5,299 nt of DNA. Source: Cytophagaceae bacterium (GTDB lineage Bacteria; Bacteroidota; Bacteroidia; Cytophagales; Cytophagaceae). Numbering within the stretch: position 1 is the first letter of the stretch; each line of letters starts with the position of its first letter. A program made the translations under genes and the position numbers. Location: assembly GCA_021151805.1 (NCBI GenBank), contig JAGKWN010000175.1:1-5299 (forward strand), in the 5' to 3' direction. Positions 1 to 5,299 of this stretch are shown in pieces. Below the pieces are notes generated by a model that saw only the letters and a list, made by a program, of their open reading frames with translations, ran no database searches and had not been told where the DNA came from.

Positions 1-25
1 ATACCATCATAATCATATTTTTTAA

Positions 26-56
26 TTTGCAGATTACGTTTAAAGAGCTAAATTTG
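26..56 (+). promoter_or_regulatory. Bacteroidota-type promoter for the three-gene unit
   Basis: TTTG at 26-29 and TAAATTTG at 49-56 are separated by exactly 19 bases. This matches the primary-sigma promoter consensus of Bacteroides and Flavobacterium relatives (TTTG near -33 and TAnnTTTG near -7), with the second box matching at every fixed position. Transcription would begin around 60-64, giving a leader of about 40 bases before the ATG at 103. The match is seen directly; activity is inferred. Confidence 0.6.
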
Positions 57-102
57 ATCTGACTAAACAATTCTTTTCAAATGTTTTTAACTTTCATTTA
101 AA

Positions 103-747
103 ATGAAAAAAAATCACCTAAAAATTATAATCGGATGTTGCATTTTTTTACTCTGGGGATGCTATCCACAGGAAAATGGCTCCATTAATGAGTATGATCT
201 TGTTGCCACAAATTATGACAAAGATTTCGCTTTCTCTCAGCACAAAAACTATGCATTACCGGATAGTATAGTTCTGGTTAGTGACCAGACAACAAATGGA
301 GACGATCTGGTGTTTGTTGACAAGAAAACAGCACAGGTTATACTGGACCAGATCCGTACCAATCTGAACAGCATGGGCTGGACAGAAGAGGACACTACAA
401 CAGCAGATATTATTCTACTTCCTACTGCTTTAAAAAACACAACACTTTACTACTATTACGACTGGGCATACTGGGGTTGGTACTATCCCGGCTATTATCC
501 TGGCTGGGGCTGGGGTTACCCGGGTTACGGCTATCCTTACCCATCCGTATCAGGTTACCAGACAGGGACTTTATTTATGCAGATGACTTACAGAGCAGGC
601 ATCGAAGCAGGAAGTGTGCCTGTTGTTTGGAATGGTGTTATCAATGGCTTGCTCAATGTTGGTGGGTCTTCCGCTTCATCCACTGTTAACAGCAGAATTG
701 TTTCCTCAATCAACCAGGCATTTACTCAGTCTCCATATCTAAAATAA
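103..747 (+). CDS. DUF4136-type lipoprotein with Tyr/Trp/Gly/Pro-rich tract
   Basis: A 214-residue lipoprotein, probably anchored in an envelope membrane on its periplasmic side; its function is unknown. The N-terminus has lysines at 2-3 and 7, a hydrophobic core, and a lipobox L17-W18-G19-C20, so C20 is the likely lipidated residue. The residues after C20 are not the acidic run that marks surface-exported Bacteroidota lipoproteins. Residues about 32-115 and 148-214 resemble the DUF4136 family: an early F-x-x-x-K-x-Y-A-L-P-D segment, an 'ADIILLP' strand, then G155-T-L, V-V-W176-N-G178, and a closing helix ending Q-S-P. Between the halves, residues 116-147 form a tract with 13 Tyr and 5 Trp in 32 positions, the rest nearly all Gly and Pro. 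The gene is first in a likely operon, 7 bases ahead of a barrel protein gene. The start is the ATG in an A/T-rich leader; no Shine-Dalgarno is seen. The family call is from memory of its pattern, not a search. Confidence 0.85.
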   Translation: MKKNHLKIIIGCCIFLLWGCYPQENGSINEYDLVATNYDKDFAFSQHKNYALPDSIVLVSDQTTNGDDLVFVDKKTAQVILDQIRTNLNSMGWTEEDTTTADIILLPTALKNTTLYYYYDWAYWGWYYPGYYPGWGWGYPGYGYPYPSVSGYQTGTLFMQMTYRAGIEAGSVPVVWNGVINGLLNVGGSSASSTVNSRIVSSINQAFTQSPYLK

Positions 748-754
748 TTCAGCA

Positions 755-1357
755 ATGAAAAATATATATATTGTTTTACTTCTTTTTATATCAGTGGCTA
801 CACAGGCTGTAGCGCAACTGGGAGATAATTACCTGACACTACACTACTCTACTGGTGTTGGCTTAGGAAGTACGAATGACTTAGTAAGCAAAATGAGCTT
901 CAGAGGAGCATCTTTTGAATACAGAAAATTCACTTCAGATGTGGTTGCATTAGGTCTGGATTTTAACTGGAATGTACTGTATGAAAAAAAATCATATGAT
1001 ACATATACTGCAGGAACTGTAAGTTTATCCGGTGTGCAGTACCGTTCATTGAACATACTTCCTTTCATGGCTACAGCAGATTACTTCTTTGCTGACGGAG
1101 ATCATGTATTACAACCGTTTGTTGGTTTGGGTATAGGTGCTGTACATACCATCGAAAACGTTGATATGGGTCTGTATCGTTACAATGTGAAAGAATGGCA
1201 TACAGGTTTTAAACCTCAGGCAGGTATCTGGTATTACCTGAATGAAACGACAAAACTTTCCGTAAGCTCTGAATTTTTGTATGCGTTCAAAACAGCTAAT
1301 ACAGCAAAAAGAGAAATGCTGACTTTTAATATCGGTATTGCTTTTACTCCTTATTAA
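755..1357 (+). CDS. Small outer-membrane beta-barrel protein
   Basis: A 200-residue protein predicted to insert in the outer membrane as a small barrel of about eight strands, like the OmpW/OmpX-type 'outer membrane beta-barrel' families. A signal peptide covers residues 1-20, with probable cleavage at A-V-A before Q21. The mature part alternates polar and hydrophobic residues in strand-length blocks. It carries the F122-V-G-L-G-I-G-A129 strand typical of these barrels and ends in an amphipathic strand with an aromatic last residue (F-T-P-Y). No plug, catalytic motif or OmpA-type peptidoglycan domain is present. Only 7 bases separate it from the preceding lipoprotein gene, so the two are almost certainly co-transcribed and may be translationally linked. 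A specific substrate or partner cannot be read from the sequence; physical association with the upstream lipoprotein is only a guess. Confidence 0.85.
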   Translation: MKNIYIVLLLFISVATQAVAQLGDNYLTLHYSTGVGLGSTNDLVSKMSFRGASFEYRKFTSDVVALGLDFNWNVLYEKKSYDTYTAGTVSLSGVQYRSLNILPFMATADYFFADGDHVLQPFVGLGIGAVHTIENVDMGLYRYNVKEWHTGFKPQAGIWYYLNETTKLSVSSEFLYAFKTANTAKREMLTFNIGIAFTPY

Positions 1358-1410
1358 TTTCTGAAGAACAATCTAAAATTTTAACACATACAATTTAATA
1401 TATACAACAA

Positions 1411-1881
1411 ATGAAAAAGCTAATCACAATTTTATCAATCGTTTTTTTATCTTTTATTTCTCTTTTGTCTAATGCACAGACACAGGATGAATTGTTTAAC
1501 TCTGTTTTCAAGCAAGAAAAAAGAGCATACTTTGCTGAGAACATGCATTTAAAAGCAGATGAATTTGATAAGTTCTGGACAATCTACGGTGCGTTTGAAA
1601 ATGAGCGTGTAAATATTGGTACTGAGCGTATCAACTTACTTAAAACATATGTAGAAAAATATGAAACAATGAGCAATGAAGATGCAGATGCATTCATGAA
1701 AAAATGGCTTGCTGTTGACAAAAAAGAAGATGCTATGCGTGTTAAATACTATGGCAAAATGAAAAAAGACCTTGGCGCAAAAACTGCTGCACACTTCTTA
1801 CAGTTAGATGACTACATCCAAACGGCTATCAAGTTTGAAATTTTAGACGAACTGCCATTCATTGGTGAGTTTTCAAACTAA
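1411..1881 (+). CDS. Secreted helical Spy/CpxP-like protein
   Basis: A 156-residue exported, probably periplasmic, all-helical protein. The signal peptide is residues 1-22, with cleavage at S-N-A before Q23. The mature chain is charged and helix-forming. It follows a pattern common in Bacteroidota proteins loosely related to the Spy/CpxP (LTXXQ) envelope-stress chaperone fold: a first helix, an F55-W56-x-I-Y59 segment followed by E63-x-x-R66, a long charged helix, then Y113-Y114-x-K-M-K-K-x-L, F129-L-Q-L-D, and a closing segment with L-x-x-L-P-F-I. Some Bacteroidota homologues are labelled 'sensor of ECF-type sigma factor', but no sigma-factor gene is adjacent here. The gene follows the barrel gene by 53 bases with no clear promoter between, and is closed by a strong terminator, so it is probably the last gene of the unit. 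The fold assignment is moderate; function as a chaperone or stress sensor is inferred. Confidence 0.8.
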   Translation: MKKLITILSIVFLSFISLLSNAQTQDELFNSVFKQEKRAYFAENMHLKADEFDKFWTIYGAFENERVNIGTERINLLKTYVEKYETMSNEDADAFMKKWLAVDKKEDAMRVKYYGKMKKDLGAKTAAHFLQLDDYIQTAIKFEILDELPFIGEFSN

Positions 1882-1886
1882 TTAAC

Positions 1887-1914
1887 AGAAGGGAGTTCAA
1901 ATGAACTCCCTTCT
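1887..1914 (+). terminator. Rho-independent terminator of the three-gene unit
   Basis: A perfect 13-bp inverted repeat: 1887-1899 (AGAAGGGAGTTCA) pairs with 1902-1914, with AA at the centre (1900-1901). In RNA the loop would open to about four bases. It starts five bases after the stop codon ending at 1881 and is followed by a short T-rich run (TTATTTA). The T-run is interrupted, but the stem is strong for this AT-rich sequence. It separates the first unit from the downstream Omp85-like gene. Confidence 0.85.
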
Positions 1915-2051
1915 TATTTATGAATAGATGCGCTTAGCATGTCACTTGCATTTCAGCTATTCTGTTTACACTTCTTCAAATAATTTCCTATTACCTTTTT
2001 TCTTCTCTGTCAAACTAGTTGATCCGGCTGCAGCAATACATTATTACTCGA
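1915..2051 (+). promoter_or_regulatory. Leader/promoter region of the Omp85-like gene
   Basis: About 137 bases without a supported gene lie between the terminator and the ATG at 2052. A promoter is expected here because the preceding transcript is terminated. The best partial match to the Bacteroidota -7 box is TACCTTTT at 1992-1999 (7 of 8 consensus-compatible positions), but it lacks a well-spaced TTTG upstream, so the promoter is not firmly located. A pyrimidine-rich stretch runs from about 1984 to 2010. No riboswitch-like or small-RNA structure was recognised. Confidence 0.3.
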
Positions 2052-3185
2052 ATGAAAAACATTGTCACGTTATTATCGCTTTTGTTATTTTCACAATTTG
2101 TTATTGCCCAAACAGATTCGACTTCACAAGCTACTGCCGACACACTCTCAAAATTTGACAAGTTCAATCAAAAGGGTGAAAAGGTTTTCCAATACATTCC
2201 TGTACCCATTTATTCACACACGAAAGAAGCCGGCGACATATTCGGATTGGCGAAATACAACCTGTTTGATTTGTATAAAGGAGATACCATAACAAAACCT
2301 TCAAAGGTTTCGAGTGTATTTACCATGTCCAGTAAAGGCCGGATTAACTTCTCACTTTCAACAGAATTCATTTTAAAAGAAAATAAATACATTTTTTTAA
2401 GCTACGTAAATTTCAAAAAAACACCTGAAGTTGTTCTGGGGATTGGCAACGATGTAAGCATTGACAACAAAGAAAATATTTCAAACAACCGGGTACGTTT
2501 TAATATTGTTGCGCTCCGCAAGCTGAGTAAATACCTGTATGCCGGTCCGGGCTTTGATATTTCTTACTACTACAATATGCTTGTAGACAGCAACAGCATC
2601 ATGATCCGCGAAGGAGCATTGGGCTTAAACGGTGGTTTAAATGTTGGGCTTGGCGTAGGTGCAGCGTACGACAGCAGAGACAATCGATACAATACATATC
2701 AGGGATCTTATATCCTCTTCACCTCCACCTTTTATGGTGGTGCAATTGGTAGTGAATATACGTTCAGTAAAATAAACCTGGATGCACGAAAATTTTTCAA
2801 TCCCTGGTTCAAACATGTTATTGCCTTACAGGTAACAACCAATGCTTCCTACAATCAAACACCCTATTACAACCTGGCACTGCTCGGAGGCAGTAATCAA
2901 ATGCGGGGCTACTACGAAGGTGCAATCAGAGATAATGTATTGATTGATGGACAGCTGGAATACAGAATGCCGATCTGGAATATTTTTGGGATGACGGGAT
3001 GGGTAGGCACCGGACGCGTAGCGCCGAGCTATCGTGAAATGGCATTCAATAACCTATGGATCTCTTATGGCTTAGGAGCACGTATACGGGTGGATTCCAA
3101 ACACAACACCAACCTGAGAATTGATTTCGGATTCGGACAAAAAGGTGCGAATGCCTTCATCATCGGGTTTGCTGAAGCATTTTAA
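2052..3185 (+). CDS. Omp85/BamA-superfamily outer-membrane barrel lacking POTRA domains
   Basis: A 377-residue outer-membrane protein with the bacterial surface antigen (D15/Omp85) barrel. The ATG at 2052 is chosen because it begins a clean signal peptide (M-K-N-I..., cleavage at V-I-A19 before Q20). An in-frame TTG at 2019 would put 11 extra residues, including charged ones, ahead of it. After a short linker comes a P-V-P-I-Y-S-H-T-K-E-A-G motif near residues 48-60, typical of barrel-only Bacteroidota members, then strand after strand to the C-terminal aromatic F377. The signature is L-G-G-S-N-Q-M284-R285-G286-Y287, the conserved RGF/RGY loop-6 motif of Omp85 barrels. BamA and TamA carry N-terminal POTRA domains of about 75-80 residues each; here fewer than 30 residues precede the barrel motif, so there is no room for even one. 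BamA-like insertion of proteins is therefore not assured; lipid or small-molecule roles are also possible. It appears to be a single-gene unit, convergent with the next gene. Confidence 0.85.
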   Translation: MKNIVTLLSLLLFSQFVIAQTDSTSQATADTLSKFDKFNQKGEKVFQYIPVPIYSHTKEAGDIFGLAKYNLFDLYKGDTITKPSKVSSVFTMSSKGRINFSLSTEFILKENKYIFLSYVNFKKTPEVVLGIGNDVSIDNKENISNNRVRFNIVALRKLSKYLYAGPGFDISYYYNMLVDSNSIMIREGALGLNGGLNVGLGVGAAYDSRDNRYNTYQGSYILFTSTFYGGAIGSEYTFSKINLDARKFFNPWFKHVIALQVTTNASYNQTPYYNLALLGGSNQMRGYYEGAIRDNVLIDGQLEYRMPIWNIFGMTGWVGTGRVAPSYREMAFNNLWISYGLGARIRVDSKHNTNLRIDFGFGQKGANAFIIGFAEAF

Positions 3186-3253
3186 TCTGTTGTTAAAATT
3201 TCCTTCTCAACTAATAAATTTCAAAATACCGCGAGTATAATAAAGAAGGCATT

Positions 3254-3274
3254 CTATCTATGATAGTTATTTTT
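3254..3274 (+). terminator. Possible weak terminator for the Omp85-like gene
   Basis: CTATC at 3254-3258 pairs with GATAG at 3262-3266 around a 3-base loop, followed on the plus strand by TTATTTTT (3267-3274). The stem is short and AT-rich, and the T-run overlaps the end of the convergent gene. The 81-base gap between the two convergent genes (3186-3266) holds no stronger hairpin that I could find, so termination for both genes is uncertain. Confidence 0.3.
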
Positions 3275-3962
3275 GAACCGGCTGTTCCTTAACAAGCTCC
3301 TGTTTAATCCATTGCTTTTTATTTTTATCCCAGTAAAATTTATTATCCATCATACTTTCCAATGTAAGCGGATACGTAATTTCTTCTTTCCACAAAGGGG
3401 TATTGTCAGTGTCAAATGTGATAATAGTTTCATACCAGTGCATGCTCGCATCCGGATTAAAATGAATCATGATGCTTTTTACGGCCCCATTCGCATGAAA
3501 TTCCCTGATTTCAGTAGAAACTGAATAAGTAGAGAATACATCTTCCTGCTCAAAAGTTATTTTTCCTTGTGGATCATAAAACCGGATTTTCCTTTTCCCT
3601 CTATGATCATTCAGCGGATCTGTTTTTACAGAAACGTTTTTAGAATTCGTATAAAAATGATAAATGGTATCGGTCCTGTTTTTCTTTATATCCGGAACAG
3701 AATGAACTTTCTTTTTAACAATAACAGATTTTTTGGTTATTATTAATGTATCCGTTGCTTTGGCGCGACGCAGAGATAAAAGAGTATCGCTTGTGGCTTC
3801 TTTCACTTTATCTTCTTTCTTCAATCTACTGATTTCGTTTTTCAGAGAATCCGTTTCTTTCCTCAATTCATTTAATAATGCTTTATCATTGGCATTATTT
3901 TCATTGGTCAGGCTGCAGCTGAAAAAGAATGGAATGAAAATAAAAATAACATATGCTTTCAT
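3267..3962 (-). CDS. Lipoprotein with coiled coil and MORN-like repeats, function unknown
   Basis: A 231-residue protein not assigned to a named family. The N-terminus is a short lipoprotein signal (hydrophobic residues 3-14, F13-F14-S15-C16). C16 is the likely lipidated residue, although F rather than L at -3 is slightly off the usual lipobox. Residues about 28-52 form a coiled coil, shown by heptad tracks L33/L40/L47 and L30/T37/I44. A basic, Ser/Thr/Lys-rich linker follows (53-125) with repeated (S/T)-D-T-(L/I) triplets near 58, 70 and 97. The C-terminal half (126-222) is beta-rich and looks like degenerate MORN-type repeats: F-Y-D-P-Q-G-K near 128, E-F-H-A-N-G-A-V-K near 154, F-D-T-D-N-T-P-L-W-K near 183, and Y-W-D-K-N-K-K-Q-W near 210. 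It ends with a charged tail. It is convergent with the Omp85-like gene and divergent from the 4144 gene, so it is transcribed alone. It may act as a membrane-tethered scaffold; this is a guess. Confidence 0.75.
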   Translation of the reverse strand: MKAYVIFIFIPFFFSCSLTNENNANDKALLNELRKETDSLKNEISRLKKEDKVKEATSDTLLSLRRAKATDTLIITKKSVIVKKKVHSVPDIKKNRTDTIYHFYTNSKNVSVKTDPLNDHRGKRKIRFYDPQGKITFEQEDVFSTYSVSTEIREFHANGAVKSIMIHFNPDASMHWYETIITFDTDNTPLWKEEITYPLTLESMMDNKFYWDKNKKQWIKQELVKEQPVQK

Positions 3963-4143
3963 ACGTAATAATTAAGAATACATGAACCAGTAAATGAAAC
4001 TACCATATATAATTTATAAATTTCATGCCAGAATACTGAATCGTCGGCATTCCTCCTGCTTTCAGCATCCCATTTTTCAGTATAAATTATACAACAAATC
4101 ATTAAAAAATGTATTATTGCAATACAAACTAAATTTTTGACAG
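3963..4143. promoter_or_regulatory. Divergent intergenic region with AT-rich palindromes
   Basis: This 181-base stretch must carry promoters for the minus-strand lipoprotein gene and the plus-strand barrel gene. It holds a perfect 12-bp palindrome AATTTATAAATT (4011-4022) and a 6+6 inverted repeat GTATAA-a-TTATAC (4080-4092). Both share the 8-mer TATAAATT, whose two copies start 66 bases apart (4015 and 4081). The best partial promoter boxes are TAAATTTC at 4017-4024 for the plus strand and TTAGTTTG on the minus strand (4132-4125), each one base off TAnnTTTG and neither with a well-spaced TTTG. No complete consensus promoter was found, and chance palindromes are common in sequence this AT-rich. 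Confidence 0.35.
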
Positions 4144-5259
4144 ATGAAAAAATTTATCTTCTTTTTATTATTCGCTTTTTATTCATTCATAGGATTTAGC
4201 CAGGTTTTTTCAAACAGAAGCAACTTGAAAAAAGATTCTACTAAAGAAAACGAGTACCCTTTTTTACTTCCTATCCTGGGTAAAAAAGCTACTGCAGCAG
4301 GCTTTGACCTTCCATATTCTGCAGGGATTGGTGTTAATTATTTATGGCAGAAATCGGATATAACCATCAGCAATTTAAGTGTTGGTTTCAATCATAACCC
4401 GCAGCACAGCCTGGATAACGTCATACAGTTTAACAGTGCTACAGTAACGTCAAATGGTATCAATATCCGTCCGGATGTGTGGGTGCTACCCTTCCTGAAT
4501 GTTTACGGGATATTTGCAAAGAGTTATTCTACTACAGCCATTGATGCAAATCTGCGCGTTCCAACAGATCCTTCTGTACCCGGTTCAGAGTGGAAAACCA
4601 TTGCAAACTTCCAAACAAAAGCTCAGTTTGAAGGAACTACTACCGGATTTGGTTTTACACCAACCATGGGGGTAAAAGGCTTCTGGATGGCGTTTGATAT
4701 GAACTTCACCTGGACAGACATTTCTCAGTTAGAAAAGCCAGCTTTCACTTACATTTTTGGCCCAAGATTGGGGAAAGCATTTAAATTACAAAAGCCGGAG
4801 AAAAGTGTAGCCTTCTGGGTTGGTGGTTTCCGTGTGAAAATGAATTCTGGCACTGCTGGCTCACTACCTATAGGCGATCTTTTCAACACAGATGGTCTCT
4901 CTCAAAAAATTGACAATGGCTATGCTATAATTGATGAAGCTCAGCAAAACACGGATGCATGGTGGAATGGACTTACCCCGGCAGAGCAACAACAACCTAG
5001 AAACATTGCCAAAAAGGATTTTATTGAAAGTAGATTGGCAACAGCAGAAAGTACGTTAGATGGTTTAGCCGGTACAGTAAATAATGTTGAAAATTCATCG
5101 GTACAATACTCTTTAACTAAAAGACCTGCCGATATGTGGAACTTCTTAGTAGGAAGTCAGTATCAATTCAACAAACACTGGATGCTTAGAGCGGAATGTG
5201 GTTTCCTTGCTTCGAGAACCCAGGTGATTGCTGGTCTGCAATACCGCTTCGGTTTATAA
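4144..5259 (+). CDS. Outer-membrane beta-barrel protein with helical insertion, function unknown
   Basis: A 371-residue exported protein predicted to be an outer-membrane barrel; I do not recognise a named family. The signal peptide is residues 1-19, with probable cleavage at G-F-S before Q20. The mature chain has many amphipathic strands and glycine/aromatic girdle residues. Two segments look like conserved family landmarks: the T-G-F-G-F-T-P-T-M-G-V-K-G-F-W-M-A-F-D stretch near 166-184, and a later W-V-G-G segment with G-T-A-G-S-L-P-I near 226-244. Residues about 257-319 interrupt the strand pattern with a polar, Ala/Gln-rich helical insert (W273-W274, then a T-P-A-E-Q-Q-Q segment and a coiled-coil-like L-x-x-A-E-S-x-L stretch). 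The strands then resume and the protein ends Y-R-F-G-L. The start has no Shine-Dalgarno and follows an AT-rich leader. It lies 181 bases from the divergent lipoprotein gene and is probably transcribed alone, judging by the likely terminator beginning right after it. Transport or adhesion roles are both possible. Confidence 0.8.
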   Translation: MKKFIFFLLFAFYSFIGFSQVFSNRSNLKKDSTKENEYPFLLPILGKKATAAGFDLPYSAGIGVNYLWQKSDITISNLSVGFNHNPQHSLDNVIQFNSATVTSNGINIRPDVWVLPFLNVYGIFAKSYSTTAIDANLRVPTDPSVPGSEWKTIANFQTKAQFEGTTTGFGFTPTMGVKGFWMAFDMNFTWTDISQLEKPAFTYIFGPRLGKAFKLQKPEKSVAFWVGGFRVKMNSGTAGSLPIGDLFNTDGLSQKIDNGYAIIDEAQQNTDAWWNGLTPAEQQQPRNIAKKDFIESRLATAESTLDGLAGTVNNVENSSVQYSLTKRPADMWNFLVGSQYQFNKHWMLRAECGFLASRTQVIAGLQYRFGL

Positions 5260-5276
5260 AATATTCTTCCTATAAA

Positions 5277-5299
5277 TAAAAAGAGGTCCTGCATAAATG
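5277..5299 (+). terminator. Truncated first arm of a probable terminator
   Basis: AAAAAGAGGTCCTGCAT ends at 5294, followed by AA (5295-5296) and ATG (5297-5299), where the window stops. CAT/ATG around a central AA is the visible tip of a hairpin. A run of A before a GC-richer arm is what a bidirectional terminator looks like from its 5' side. It begins 17 bases after the stop codon of the barrel gene. The second arm lies outside the window, so this is a prediction from the visible half. Confidence 0.45.

Noticed and set aside
477..689. 70-residue open frame within the DUF4136-type lipoprotein gene
   Set aside because: It is the out-of-frame reading of the GC-richer Gly/Trp/Tyr tract; its Leu/Arg/Gly repetitiveness follows from that tract.
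1374..1383. TAAAATTTTA palindrome upstream of the Spy/CpxP-like gene
   Set aside because: Ten-base A/T palindromes are expected by chance at this base composition, and no promoter boxes are placed around it.
2019..2051. N-terminal extension of the Omp85-like gene from a TTG codon
   Set aside because: It would add 11 residues ahead of a clean signal peptide; the ATG at 2052 gives a normal lysine-hydrophobic-A-Q signal sequence.
1928..2158. Small 76-residue open frame overlapping the start of the Omp85-like gene
   Set aside because: It overlaps the signal-peptide region of a well-supported gene in another frame and shows no domain, signal or family likeness.
3202..3249. CCTTCT/AGAAGG inverted repeat in the convergent gap
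   Set aside because: The six-base arms are 36 bases apart with no supporting inner stem, so a functional hairpin is unlikely.
3733..3975. Plus-strand 80-residue open frame opposite the lipoprotein gene
   Set aside because: It is the antisense of the coiled-coil and linker region, whose minus-strand reading has a lipobox and coherent heptads; the plus reading has no start context or family signal.
1..5299. CRISPR array, insertion sequence, toxin-antitoxin or defence genes
   Set aside because: There are no regularly spaced repeats, no transposase or nuclease motifs, no terminal inverted repeats, and all genes read as ordinary envelope proteins.

Overview
The window reads as a chromosomal stretch of a low-GC member of the Bacteroidota, most like a Cytophagales/Cytophaga-type bacterium. 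This placement is inferred from several features. Genes lack Shine-Dalgarno motifs and start in A/T-rich leaders. A good match to the Bacteroidota promoter consensus (TTTG, 19-base spacer, TAAATTTG) lies upstream of the first gene. Signal peptides end just before a glutamine (A-Q or S-Q), and the protein families are typical of that phylum. The exact species cannot be fixed from sequence alone.

Layout. (1) Positions 26-1914 look like one transcription unit. A promoter (26-56) is followed by a DUF4136-type lipoprotein (103-747), a small outer-membrane beta-barrel protein 7 bases downstream (755-1357), a secreted helical Spy/CpxP-like protein (1411-1881), and a strong 13-bp hairpin terminator (1887-1914). 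(2) After a leader of about 137 bases comes an outer-membrane protein with the Omp85/BamA barrel signature but no POTRA domains (2052-3185). (3) Convergent to it is a lipoprotein with a coiled coil and MORN-like repeats (3267-3962, minus strand). (4) A 181-base divergent intergenic region with two AT-rich palindromes separates that gene from a 371-aa outer-membrane barrel protein (4144-5259). The window ends inside what looks like the first arm of that gene's terminator.

All six genes encode exported envelope proteins: two lipoproteins, three probable outer-membrane barrels and one soluble periplasmic protein. None has a recognisable enzyme active site. The first three plausibly form a co-expressed envelope module. 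The remaining genes sit in separate transcription units, and nothing in the sequence ties them to the first unit. I saw no mobile element, CRISPR array, tRNA, rRNA, defence system or riboswitch. The points of most interest are the POTRA-less Omp85 protein, the extreme Tyr/Trp/Gly/Pro tract in the first lipoprotein, and the helical insertion in the last barrel.
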